Source: Calendula officinalis (Eukaryota; Streptophyta; Magnoliopsida; Asterales; Asteraceae). From it: a stretch of DNA of 64,000 bases. Shown here piece after piece: positions 10,414 through 22,230 of this stretch (position 1 is its first letter; every line of letters begins with the position of its first letter). A program made the position numbers and the translations under genes. The notes beneath the pieces were generated by a model, which saw only the letters and a list, made by a program, of their open reading frames with translations, ran no database searches and was not told the origin of the DNA. The stretch is from positions 16,047,373 to 16,111,372 of the forward strand of contig OY970820.1 in the NCBI GenBank assembly GCA_963853835.1, written 5' to 3'.

Positions 10414-10732
10414 TGTTGGGTACTAAATATTGTAAAAGATAGTCTATGGGGTAAATGGTAATATTGTATAATAGTTTAGTTAAGATTAGGATTAGTTCTT
10501 AATTAATCAAGGAATTAAGCCAATGGTATATAAACCAAAGTGTAAGGCTTAATTCCATAACTTTTGCCATTAATCAAATTACACAATTCTGCAATTGTTC
10601 TCCTCCTTCTCTCTAGAATTTCTCTCTTTAAAAGCCCTAACTCTCTTCTTCATCTTTTCCACCAAAATCATCATCAAACCATCAAGTATGGATTGAATCA
10701 GTGATTGTATGCTTTTCAATTGGTATCAGAGC
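10414..10732 (+). repeat. Copia-type 5' LTR with primer binding site
   Basis: The LTR runs from TGTTGGGTAC (10414) to GCTTTTCA (10718). TATATAAA lies at 10527. Two bases later TGGTATCAGAGC (10721-10732) is the classical primer site for initiator tRNA-Met. About 110 bases of leader follow before a hAT MITE; no gag is found, so only the 5' end of the element remains. Confidence 0.75.
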
Positions 10733-10846
10733 ATAATTTCATCTTGAAAACGATCCAAATCCATCACTTGGTGTTAAAAACAGAAGATCAAGAGGGGTTT
10801 TCAAGGTTTTTGAAGAAAAAGGGGTTTAATTAAGAGATGTACGGTT

Positions 10847-11172
10847 TAGTCATGCAAAAAATATCCAAAACCGGAACTGTAACCGGTTAAACCCGGTTTT
10901 GACCATAACCAGTCCGGTTTTTTTATAACTGAAAATTTCTTTTAGTATTTGATATTTAGAATAACCGTAAAAAACCCGTTAAAATAACCGGTTTTGACCG
11001 GTTAAAATTACTGAACCAGTTAGTAACAAAAACGTAGGTTTCTATACCCCTAAAACCGATTAGAACCCGAGCTGGTTACTAGAGAAACCAGTTTCCACAT
11101 TTTGACTAGAAATTGGTTTTGGTTTCAAACCTGAACTGGTTTAGTTCAAATATCCGGTTTTGTGCACCTCTA
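10847..11172. mobile_element. hAT-type MITE with ACCGGTT motifs
   Basis: TIRs TAGTCATGCA (left) and TAGAGGTGCA (right, read inwards) are flanked by 8-bp sequences GTACGGTT and GTATGGTT, 7 of 8 identical. The interior has repeated 'accggttt' words like those at the ends of the complete hAT element at 60474-63469, whose TIR (TAGAGATGCACA) is also similar. That family probably mobilised it. Confidence 0.7.
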
Positions 11173-11180
11173 GTATGGTT

Positions 11181-12632
11181 AGTTTAGCATAAGAGGGTGA
11201 TGTAAATCGCAATTTGGTTGAGAGAATATTAAGTTATCAAAAAATTAATTTGTAATTGCTAATTATCAATTGTCAGGGTATTTAATGTAAAAATTAAAAT
11301 CCCTCAATGTCAGGGTATTTTACATCCCTTCATTTTGCAAATTAAACACTGATACATGAAACTGGATTTCAATTCCGAATTTCAAAAAATTCCCACGAAA
11401 TACTACGAACCTAACGTTGTCAAAGTTGGGAGAATTCTCCATGCGAGTTAAGCAACCAAAATATTGAACAGTAAAGTCGCTCATTTGCACGCAAAAATCC
11501 ACTATCCAACTTGGACAAAAATGAGTATTGTATTCTTGTGTCTATTAATTATGCAAAAAAATCCAAACTTCAAACCAGAAAAAGACGTGGGCTTATGTTC
11601 AACACACTTAAATCCAAGAAGAAGAAACGTAAATCAAAGATACTCTTAAGATTAATCAAACTCACAGTTTTATTTTGTGCTAGTTTTCAAAGTCACACCA
11701 AATCCAGTGTCTTCCAAACAAATAAGAATTTAGTCGTTTTATGACTTGGGGACATAAACATCTAAAAGGATTAGCTTTGTTCACTCATTTATGATATGAC
11801 TTTGTTTAATCTCAACCCTAATCTGTATATTAGGTATTTCATTCGTACCTTATTGAGAAAAACTGATTTTAAAAGATAGCGATATAATTAAATAATAGAG
11901 GACAACATATATAAACTGTGCTTTTACCCTCAACATTATAATATACACTTAACTAGTTTAGATCCCGTACATGAAAATTCACAGGGTGTTATAATATTAC
12001 TCATTTTAAACAAACGAACACGAACGTATATTCACGAATGTAAACGGACAAACGGGCATTTGTTCATATTCGTTTGTTTAACTAAACGAACACAAAATAT
12101 TGTTCGTGTTCGTCTGTTTAGCTAAACGAACGAACGAACGTAACGGCCTCCCACCAAACGGTTCACGAACAGTTCGTGAATATTCGGTTCGTCTACATGC
12201 CTAATAATATGTAAAATACATAACAAATATAATGCAACAAATTATATAAATGTATAATTCTACTTAAAACTTAAGCGGTTGAGAAATAATATATATTTGG
12301 TACTTAATTGAGTGTAGACGTGTAGTATCCTGTTTGATTTCTACCGGTTTAAATTTTTCTCTGTGTAGAAGATGTTTGAAAAATAATTTTTAATCGAACC
12401 TTGTAAAATTACAAAGGTAAACAATAACAATCTTACCGAATACCGATTAACACAAGGCAATACATAGTAGCTTCTTTTTTCCTCGTTATGCTCACTTATC
12501 ACATCCATTTATGAACACAAGTGACCCCATGAAACAGATCGATGTCCTTTTAAGTCAGGATTGCAGTTCCAGCCATCGAATTCATCAATAAATCAGATTT
12601 GGATTGCATAAAGATTTCGAACAACCCACAAC
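11181..12632. other. Non-coding region upstream of the CAT pseudogene
   Basis: No recognisable ORF. Positions 12000-12203 are dense in 'gttcgtg/cacgaac' words and end in CTACATGCCTA, typical of a degenerate hAT-type MITE (flanks ATAATATT and ATAATATG). The last 150 bases would be promoter and leader of the CAT gene. Confidence 0.5.
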
Positions 12633-13123
12633 ATGGCTTCATCAGAAAACATGAACGATGATCAAATCCAACCGAAATCCTACTGGAGATGGAGCAAACA
12701 AGATTTCTTCCCGGAGGAATCTTTCCGGGACTGGAGTAGCTACCGGCACGCCTTATCCGACACCTATCCACGCTTCAAAGATCGTCTACTAACCCGCTCA
12801 CAAGATTCCGACGAGATCCAAACACTTCGAAAACAGAGTGAGAACGACATGAAACGATGTTTAAACTGGCGGGACTTGATGTGGTTCGGTTTCGGTGCAG
12901 TCATCGGTGCCGGAATCTTCGTTCTCACCGGCCAAGAAGCAAATCAGAACGCCGGACCAGCTATTGTCTTGTCTTACGTGACATCTGGTTTTTCCGCCAT
13001 GCTTTCAGTTTTCTGTTACACAGAGTTCGCGATTGAGATTCCGGTCGCCGGAGGTTCATTTGCTTACCTCAGAGTAGAGCTCGGAGATTTTGCAGCCTTC
13101 ATCACTGCCGGAAACATTGTCAG
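12633..13123 (+). pseudogene. Cationic amino acid transporter (CAT1/5/8-like), 5' fragment
   Basis: The ATG at 12633 starts a good N-terminus for plant CAT proteins of the APC superfamily, which import basic and other amino acids. It reads SYWRWSKQDFFPEESF, then the first membrane segments (WRDLMWFGFGAVIGAGIFVLTGQEA, a VLSYVTSGFSAMLSVFCYTEFA block) and PVAGGSFAYLRVELGDF...AGNI. The frame runs cleanly to AGNIV and then into the LTR of a Copia element at 13124. The rest of the gene resumes at 31452. Comparison with the family order suggests that about 5-6 codons at the junction are lost. Confidence 0.9.
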
Positions 13124-13646
13124 GATCGAATAACTTAATCAAGTTATTAGAAACCCAGATCTACTAACACAAGAAGTTACAACGGATTAACACTTATGTT
13201 ATTAGATTAAGAACAATGCAAACTGCAATTGAATAAGAATAAAACGAAGAACACAGTTTATCACAAAAAGCTTCAATGTATTAATTCGTTCGATCAATAC
13301 ACGTATGTTTACAATTCATAAGGAACTATATATACTAGTCCTTGAAGCCTAAATTAATAACCTAGTTATTCTAGGAATCGATTACAATTGAATTACATAA
13401 AGATATACATCCTATAACAAACTAAGCTAGAATCTCGGACTCGATCAGCACTATAAATAGAATCAGTAGTATTTGTTGATCATCAGTAGTATTCATCATC
13501 AGTAGTAACGTCCAAGCTTAACATCAGTAGTATATAGCATTTCTGCCCCATCAGTACTAACTTCATTCTTCATTGATCAGTATCAACTGCAACATCAGTA
13601 ACAGAATGATATCTTTGTTTTATATCCCAACAATCTCCCCCTAAAC
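13124..13646 (-). repeat. 3' LTR and polypurine tract of the Copia element
   Basis: On the minus strand GTTTAGGGGGAGAT (13646-13633) is the polypurine tract, and the LTR starts TGTTGGGATATAAAAC at 13632. The inner LTR has four 'atcagtagta' words in 70 bases (13461-13530). It ends at GATC (13124), against the CAT codons. Confidence 0.9.
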
Positions 13647-13680
13647 TTATTAATTCGCTTTGAATTAATCAAATTTCTTT

Positions 13681-14829
13681 TTACTCTTCATTCTTCTTAG
13701 CTTGTTCTTCTAATTGTTTAGCTATTTTTTGTCTGCCTTCAATTGTTCTTTGATTTTGCAGCTTTCTCTGAGCAATAATATACTTGCTGTTTCTTTTGAT
13801 AAAATAGTTAAGTTTGTTATGGAACATTACAGCATCATGGGGTTTCATCATTGAGTTTATGTAAAGCTGATACATTGTTTCCTCAGAATGTGGGTATTCT
13901 TTTTCATACAAATATAGTTCACAGTTTTTTCTTGATCTTTCAAAGAAATACATATTAACTGTGGGTAACACATTCCAGGCATACACATTTTCTGTGTTTG
14001 AAAAGATTTCAGGATAGTTATCTGGATAAAATACAGCATCTATCATTTTGGTCAAATATCCAGCACCTGATTTCCTCCTTGACTTCTTAGTCATTCTTGG
14101 TTTGCCTATAATCAGGAATTTAATAATATCAGCTCTGCTACAAGACATAACTAATGGTTTCCAACCAGTAAATCTTTGAACTGATTTGTCTTGTCTAATA
14201 ATCTCAATAGCATCACCAACCATTCTCCAATTTATGATTGGATTATCTTCAATGGGAGCAACATGAGTGTCAAATACCTGTATTTCCTGTTTCTTTTTCT
14301 TCCTTTGCTCTGTTTCAACTTCATCTCTTTTTCTTTTCTCAGGAGGTATTGAAGATTCTCCAGTTGTTGGAACTCTGGTGAGTACTGTCATGGGATCTAT
14401 TTCAATTAAAATTTTTTCTTTTTCAGCTTCAACTTCTAATTCAGCTAATTCTTTCTTTTTGGCAGTACAATATTTATCTACTATTGTAATCATCTTCATT
14501 CTACCAAAAGATTTTGCACTATGCCCCTTTGACTTCAAAAAGTCAATCATATTCTTTTTCTGTTCAAATATGTCATCTGGTAGGTTAGCCTTTTCCCTTT
14601 TACATTCGGCTACAAGGTCTTCAAGACAATTTAAATGTTCTTCTTCTATCTTTCTATGTCTTTCAAATTCTGCTTTTTGACCTTCTACCAGGACACCTTC
14701 TATTTGAGGAACTTGTACCTCAGTTTCTTGACTTTCAAGATTTTTCAATCTTTCCTCTTCAGCCTTTCTCTTGTTTTCAAGAGCTTGAGTTTTAGCAACT
14801 TTTCTTGCATATCTGATCTTCTTCACTTT
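13681..14829 (-). pseudogene. Post-pol ORF of the Copia element, C-terminal part
   Basis: This open stretch of 381 codons continues the reading frame broken at 22231 by the nested element. If one copy of the ACTTT target site is counted, the codons on both sides join in frame. The protein is basic and coiled-coil rich at first (KKIRYARKVAKTQALENKRKAEEE), then has IPPEKRKRDEVETEQRKKKK and a folded-looking section with WRMVGDAIEIIRQD and YAWNVLPTVNMYFFERSRKN. I do not recognise a characterised domain. Similar ORFs are common in Asteraceae Copia elements. It occupies the env position, but no signal peptide or membrane anchor is visible here. Confidence 0.7.
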
Positions 14830-15408
14830 TGTAACACCTCAATTTTCAAAACACTTTTTAAAACATATTTTTAAGTAAAAACATTACAATTCCGATATTC
14901 CTCAAAATACGGTTTACCAAAAATCATCAAAGTTTGTCAGAGTATTAAAGTCGGTGTTACAAAAACAATATCATAGCCATAGGATAAACGAGAACTACCT
15001 ACGAGCTCCCGAGCTAAACAACACTAGGCCACTTCTAACGCGACCCTCTAATCCATCGATCCTGAACCTGAGTACATAGCAAAAACACAAACATAGTACG
15101 TGAGACAAAATTGCCTCGTGAGATACATGGGTTTTAGACCCGATAAACAAATAGTCAAATAATATCATTTAATCTTAAAATAATATTACTAAGTTTGTTT
15201 TGGGTCACTTTATCACTTTCATCATTGGCCAATGTCAAGATAATCAGAATGCCTCCAATCTATCAAGACCATCATTTCCACGGTAATCGGAATGCCTCCA
15301 ATCTACCGGGACTCATAGGTATTGGGTAATCGGAATGCCTCCAATCTACCACGAACCTTAAGGTACCGTAATAACCGGAATGCCTCCAATCTACTACGGC
15401 CCTAGGGA

Positions 15409-15441
<33 letters not shown>

Positions 15442-16493
15442 TACTTATCTTTTATCGTTATGAGCTTATAGCTCCATCTTTTCTTATTCAATCATTCATT
15501 TAATCATCATACAAGCAATTCATCATATATCACATAAATGACTAAATTACTTAAAGACTCGATAAAAATCATTTAATCATAAAAACATTTACTAGCTATG
15601 TACCCAGTTTGAAAGTTCACATGTACTCACCTTAGCCAAGCTAACTCCAAATCGTGCCTGACAACAAGAATCCTTGCTTTCCAACTTGTGAAATGTCACC
15701 AATCTTTAGGCCTTCTTGACCTATCATCCATATCATCATAGAATCTAGTTATTATCCATAACTAGCTACCAATAAACCCATAACAACATTCTTAACCACC
15801 AAGTTCATCCAACTTGGTGAAATCTCAAACCCTAGTTCAAGATTTCCATCAATAATCCCAAATCCAACTTGTACACATCGATTACCAGTTTACAATGAGT
15901 GTTCTACACCCATAAACAGTCATCTTCCCCAAAGATGGCATGGATGGTTCCCCAAACCACCATTTCTACCCATACAAAGTTCACAAACTAACTAGATAAC
16001 ATCAACAATCAAGAAATCTTACCTTTGATGTTTAGATCCTTCAAGATGGTGAAGATTTGAGCTCAAGAACACCAAATTCGACCTTTCTCTCTCTAGAAAC
16101 GGCTGCACCACGATTTGGGTGAGAAATGAGTAAACCCTAGCTCAAACCCGATTTTATTCTGCTCGTCCAGAGTTAGCGACGCGATCAATACTTCGCGTCG
16201 CGAAGTTCCCGTGTCGTGACCCCTTCGCGATCGATACCTGGTCGTGAACTCTGATCGCCAAATAACCCAATTCCCTATTTGATGTTCCCGATCGGGAACA
16301 CCAGTTCGCGTCGCGAACTCTAGCAGCCAGCAGGGCTGCACTTTTCGGTCTTCGCCTCGACCCGGTTTCGTCCATAACTTTCTCATACGGTGTCCAAACG
16401 ACACGAAACCAATTCCTACGGTTCTGAAATGAATTATCCTTATTTACCATATTTTTCCCAAATTTTATATTATTCAAATTTCGGGTCGTTACA
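14830..16493 (-). repeat. 3' LTR of the LARD-like element
   Basis: It contains four spaced copies of 'cggaatgcctccaatcta' (15240-15400), an (ATC)n run (15408-15443) and a palindromic GC-rich block 'cttcgcgtcgcgaag' near 16191. The short ORF near 16093-16404 recurs in the other LTR and is not a gene. Confidence 0.92.
15408..15443. repeat. (ATC)n microsatellite in the LTR
   Basis: Three repeat units longer than in the other LTR copy at 21155-21179; this accounts for the 9-bp length difference between the LTRs. Confidence 0.9.
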
Positions 16494-19400
16494 ACTATCC
16501 ACCCCTTAAAAGGATTCCGTCCTCGGAATCAACTCAAGGATTTCCGATCCTCATTCCACTTCCAACTTATGATTCAATAATACTTACGCAATTAATTGCC
16601 CATTTGACCCGTTATACCCCACTTGGGTCAAGGGTCCAACTCGGTTTCCAATACCCGAGCGGGTCAAAATTTCACAATTTGACCTTAGCATTTTCCATCA
16701 TTTAACCAAACTCTATATCCCCATTGGGATGATATGACCCAATCTTTACTAATAATAATTTGACCAAAATGTTAGTCAACCCATCGCTTTGACCAAATTG
16801 TCAACATTGTCCCATCTTTGACTTAAGCACAAAGTCAACAATATCTTGGAAACTTTCCTTACCCATTAGTGGTTCCATTAATCATCAATTCCTTAACCAT
16901 CAATCTTACACTCATGGTCCAACAACAATCATACTCGATTTCCAGGTTCCATTCGAAATACCCAATGGTCAAAGTCGCACCCTTTGACTACAATTATTTC
17001 CATTAATCCATTACCCACTATCTTACGTATGAAGATGATACATTATGCCCTTATCCTTGACTAACCAATTTAAACGAAAGTCAAACCCCATTTTGACTAA
17101 AGTCAACAATCTACTAGTTGACTAACCTTGACTTTATGAATAAGGTCAACTTACCTTGCTAAATTCCACATATTCTTTATAACTAAGGCATCGCTTCCCA
17201 AGCTTTTCATTCCCGATTTCCTATTTAGATTTCCTTTCTCAATTGTTCCCTTTTTCCTCGATTTCGATTTCCACAATCGATTAACAACTTCCATTTAAAT
17301 TAATACCAAATCTCTATTACTTTTTTAACTTTCATCCAATTACTTATACCTTTTACAATTTCCTTCAAACATCTTTATACCATACTTGAATTTCCCGATT
17401 ACCGGCTCTAGAGTCTCAATCGTATCCAATTGTGGCCTAACCACCCGATATACATCTTTCACCATTCATTGGCTACTAACCACTTTGCTTCCTAAAGCAT
17501 TCCTTTTTCATGAACCATTAACTTGTAGGTATCCCCTACTCATACCTCTACTTAAACAGGACCCGTGTTTTCAATACAAATTCTCATTTGCCACATAATT
17601 ATAGCAATAACTTAACCATAAAGTTCTACATACAACAGATATAACTTCACATTCCTGATACATCAAATCATACTTTAACTACTCCACCGAGATGATCGGA
17701 AAGCCTCCAATCCATCAGGGCCCAAACTGTCACAATGATCGGAAAGCCTCCAATCCAAAGTGACTCATCCAAAACCATTCCATCTTGCATACAATTCATG
17801 TATGCATCATTACACTTAGCATCATGCTATCATTTTCTTTCACAATTTACCTTCAATTTTCCTACTCATACATTATACCACACGGTATACACATAATCAT
17901 TTCTAGTGCTTCCCACCAATCTACTCATTTATCAACCGACCTTATTCGATCCAATCTATCATTACTAAAACTTCTAACTTTTCTTCCACCCGGTCATCAT
18001 GAGTCAACCAATCACAAATTGATAAATCTTGACTTTTGCATGAAGTCAACCATACTTCTGCCAACTAACAAATTCTCTACTCGCAAGGTACTACCCGCAA
18101 TTTATCACTTCCGGTTTTACTCATCATTATTTCCTTAATAATTGTTCCCGTTTCCTTTTTACTTAAAGTCCTCCCCAATTAATCCGAGAGTCGCACCTTT
18201 ACTTAAAGGTCACACTCACATTTACCGTTTCTTGACCTTCATTTGGTCACTCTTGCTATCACTTAGTATTCCTTCAACCATTCTTGTACCCCACCGATCA
18301 ATTTCATAACTTTTTATTCTCAAACATCGGTATTAGATCCTCTACCGAAACCCATTCTACAATTTCACGAAATTTTTACCATATCTTGGTTACCAAATAA
18401 TAAATTGGTCTCTAGGAGTTCTCTTTCCTCATATTCTATAAACCGTAGGCATCTCCTACCCATACATGTCCTAATGCAACCCGCACTAGCAAACCAACTT
18501 CTCATTAATCGGAAAGCCTCCGATCAAACGGGATTCCATTCTAAACCCTCCTACGTCACATACCATTCTAGTATACATATTTTCACATCCCATAACTTTA
18601 CCACTTTCTCACTCATTCAGTCGGTCATTTATTCACCATGCAATTAGCACACTCCCCATAGTAACACCTTATCATTTTCTTCCATCTTTAATCTATTCCC
18701 CATTGGGCATACTACTTACCGCGTTTCATATAACATTACCTTTTTCATCATCATATGCTTTCAACGGCCATCGCATAATACACGTGCATTGTACCCCGCG
18801 GGTAAACTATTAAAATTTCCGATTACTATTTACCGTTCAATTACACATTGACCACCCTTAACCGATTCATTTCCTTATTACCAAATTTCCAAATCTTTTG
18901 TCACCACTGGGTAACCACCAATCTATTTCGTTAACCATATTTCACCGGCCAACCTGGTCATCTTTGAGTCAACCAACCGACTCCGGTCTCACTCGTGACC
19001 CATGACTTAGCACCCAATAGCTCAACACTCGCTGTTCCCACCTTTATACATCGTGAGACTTAGAATTAATCCTTTCCCAACCGTAGTCTCACGCTACTCT
19101 ACGCCACATACCGCCATATCGTTACTATAACACGTAACCAACAATTATTTTCTTACCCTTAATATTGAATTCATCATTACTGTCACCAAGTTTGTCATGG
19201 CTATATGCCACCTTTTTACCCAACCACTTTCGACAATCAAAAGTCGTCATTCCCGACACTTATTCTTTTCCACATATTTCCCATTTATAAGTTCTAAGAC
19301 ATGACTATACCTTAGTCATTCTTTTGCTTACCATTCACGTGTAACAATCATTACATTGTTTATTCGGATTCCCGCCGAATATCCAAATTCCATTTCCAAG

Positions 19401-20575
19401 GATCCTATTCCAAAAAGGAAAATTTCATCCATAGTAATAATTCTTATCAAGACTTAGTACTTCATTGTACTACTACATTTCTGTTAGAAATACTCACCAT
19501 ATCTCGTGTCTCATCCTTTTTACATATTAGTATCAACCCTTATATCCTTACTATATGCGACACATTTGTCAATAGTCCTTTCCCATACATGCTTCCACAC
19601 ACGTCACTAACCGGGAAGACTATTTCCAAAAAAATAAAAATAAATCCCCATGTCGTACGAATCGTTTCCAATTTCTAAAAGCACCAATTCGTGCAACAAC
19701 CAAACAATTAAGCCATAATCACATAACGTCAATCTTCACCTAAGATCTCCGAGGCTGCATCATGAACCCCCCTCTAGATTTCTTTCCGGGAAGACTTCCC
19801 CTTTCAACTCACTCGTGAGTTCCTTTCACAACATATTGTACCGCACTCTCTTTCCAAAAGTTTCATACTACACGTTCCACCGCGTCGACGCCTCACCCTT
19901 TAATTATATGGATGTCAAACTTATCATATCTTTCTTTCTTCGCTTGCTACTCTCTAGCACTTGCTCAATCCACCGAATCCACCGATCGTGACCTCCAGTT
20001 CAGAACTTCCGATTTACCCCACGGTCTTACATGCTATGACAACCTTATACAACGTCCTTCCATTTCTTCCGACTAGGTCTGGCTACCTCTTTATGTAGCT
20101 ACTTCTCACTACGGGCTTCGCCATTCGATGACTCTTCCTTCGTACGGGTATTGGAATCATTCCTCCCACCCTTAATCATACGGTCATCAATAGTCTAGTT
20201 CACATTCTCATTCATAACTCTTCCCAATTTAGTGGAGCTCGTCCACTTTTCACAGTCATTATTTCGCCATACCAACGTATTCAACAAACAAGATTCAAAC
20301 GGTCAGCTCAACAGTCAAAAACAACAAGTTTAGATCAAAACATGGCACTTATCATAGGGGTCGACCCTATCATACAATGCCTTACGGTCTCAAAAGACTC
20401 ATATTGCACACTGCATAACAACTTCCATAGGTCCCCTAGGTTCAACCCTAAACTTATCATAAAGTCTCAAGGTCAACCTATCGATCTCAAGGAATCTTAC
20501 ATTCCTATTGCTACAGTCTAAGACTAGGATGGACATCCAACCTAATTCACTTAAACTATAGCTCTGATACCAAGT
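16494..20575. other. Internal region of the LARD-like element
   Basis: The plus strand is pyrimidine-rich and dense in short stops; none of its small ORFs shows a retroelement domain. The LTR word 'cggaa(t/a)gcctccaatc' recurs at 17696-17754 and 18510. The PBS lies at 20560-20574 and the polypurine tract at 16494-16510 (both on the minus strand). I see no gag or pol remnant. Confidence 0.7.
20560..20574 (-). other. Primer binding site (tRNA-Met)
   Basis: On the minus strand TTGGTATCAGAGC follows the LTR end TGTTACA, the standard primer site for initiator tRNA-Met. Confidence 0.9.
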
Positions 20576-22230
20576 TGTAACACCTCAATTTTCGAAACAC
20601 TTTTTAAAACATATTTTTAAGTAAAAACATTACAATTCCGATATTCCTCAAAATACGGTTTACCAAAAATCATCAAAGTTTGTCAGAGTATTAAAGTCGG
20701 TGTTACAAAAACAATATCATAGCCATAGGATAAACGAGAACTACCTACGAGCTCCCGAGCTAAACAACACTAGGCCACTTCTAACGCGACCCTCTAATCC
20801 ATCGATCCTGAACCTGAGTACATAGCAAAAATACAAACATAGTACGTGAGACAAAATTGCCTCGTGAGATACATGGGTTTTAGACCCGATAAACAAATAG
20901 TCAAATAATATCATTTAATCTTAAAATAATATTACTAAGTTTGTTTTGGGTCACTTTATCACTTTCATCATTGGCCAATGTCAAGATAATCGGAATGCCT
21001 CCAATCTATCAAGACCATCATTTCCACGGTAATCGGAATGCCTCCAATCTACCGGGACTCATAGGTATTGGGTAATCGGAATGCCTCCAATCTACCACGA
21101 ACCTTAAGGTACCGTAATAACCGGAATGCCTCCAATCTACTACGGCCCTAGGGACATCATCATCATCATCATCATCATTACTTATCTTTTATCGTTATGA
21201 GCTTATAGCTCCATCTTTTCTTATTCAATCATTCATTTAATCATCATACAAGCAATTCATCATATATCACATAAATGACTAAATTACTTAAAGACTCGAT
21301 AAAAATCATTTAATCATAAAAACATTTACTAGCTATGTACCCAGTTTGAAAGTTCACATGTACTCACCTTAGCCAAGCTAACTCCAAATCGTGCCTGACA
21401 ACAAGAATCCTTGCTTTCCAACTTGTGAAATGTCACCAATCTTTAGGCCTTCTTGACCTATCATCCATATCATCATAGAATCTAGTTATTATCCATAACT
21501 AGCTACCAATAAACCCATAACAACATTCTTAACCACCAAGTTCATCCAACTTGGTGAAATCTCAAACCCTAGTTCAAGATTTCCATCAATAATCCCAAAT
21601 CCAACTTGTACACATCGATTACCAGTTTACAATGAGTGTTCTACACCCATAAACAGTCATCTTCCCCAAAGATGGCATGGATGGTTCCCCAAACCACCAT
21701 TTTAACCCATACAAAGTTCACAAACTAACTAGATAACATCAACAATCAAGAAATCTTACCTTTGATGTTTAGATCCTTCAAGATGGTGAAGATTTGAGCT
21801 CAAGAACACCAAATTCGACCTTTCTCTCTCTAGAAACGGCTGCACCACGATTTGGGTGAGAAATGAGTAAACCCTAGCTCAAACCCGATTTTATTCTGCT
21901 CGTCCAGAGTTAGCGACGCGATCAATACTTCGCGTCGCGAAGTTCCCGTGTCGTGACCCCTTCGCGATCGATACCTGGTCGTGAACTCTGATCGCCAAAT
22001 AACCCAATTCCCTGTTTGATGTTCCCGATCGGGAACACCAGTTCGCGTCGCGAACTCTAGCAGCCAGCAGGGCTGCACTTTTCGGTCTTCGCCTCGACCC
22101 GGTTTCGTCCATAACTTTCTCATACGGTGTCCAAACGACACGAAACCAATTCCTACGGTTCTGAAATGAATTATCCTTATTTACCATATTTTTCCCAAAT
22201 TTTATATTATTCAAATTTCGGGTCGTTACA
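20576..22230 (-). repeat. 5' LTR of the LARD-like element
   Basis: Near-identical to 14830-16493, in the same orientation, and followed on the minus strand by the PBS. Confidence 0.92.

Larger units (their letters stand above)
14830..22230 (-). mobile_element. Non-coding LTR retrotransposon (LARD-like) nested in the Copia element
   Basis: Direct LTRs of 1664 and 1655 bp (TGTAACACC...GTCGTTACA) flank 4.1 kb without a significant ORF. The 5-bp target duplication ACTTT is present at 14825-14829 and 22231-22235. On the minus strand the PBS (TTGGTATCAGAGC) follows the right LTR and a polypurine tract (AAGGGGTGGATAGT) precedes the left one, so the element is complete in structure but must use proteins from elsewhere. 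Six substitutions and three ATC repeat units separate the LTRs (about 0.4%), so the insertion is recent. Confidence 0.92.

Noticed and set aside
15240..15410. Regularly spaced repeats that could look like a CRISPR array
   Set aside because: Only four imperfect units inside a plant LTR, and they recur with the LTR.
16093..16477. ORFs of about 100 codons, repeated at 21830-22141
   Set aside because: They lie in the two LTRs of the LARD and are duplicated only because the LTRs are; no domain.
17386..18647. Several 60-117 codon ORFs in the LARD interior
   Set aside because: Pyrimidine-rich sequence gives chance ORFs; no retroelement motif.
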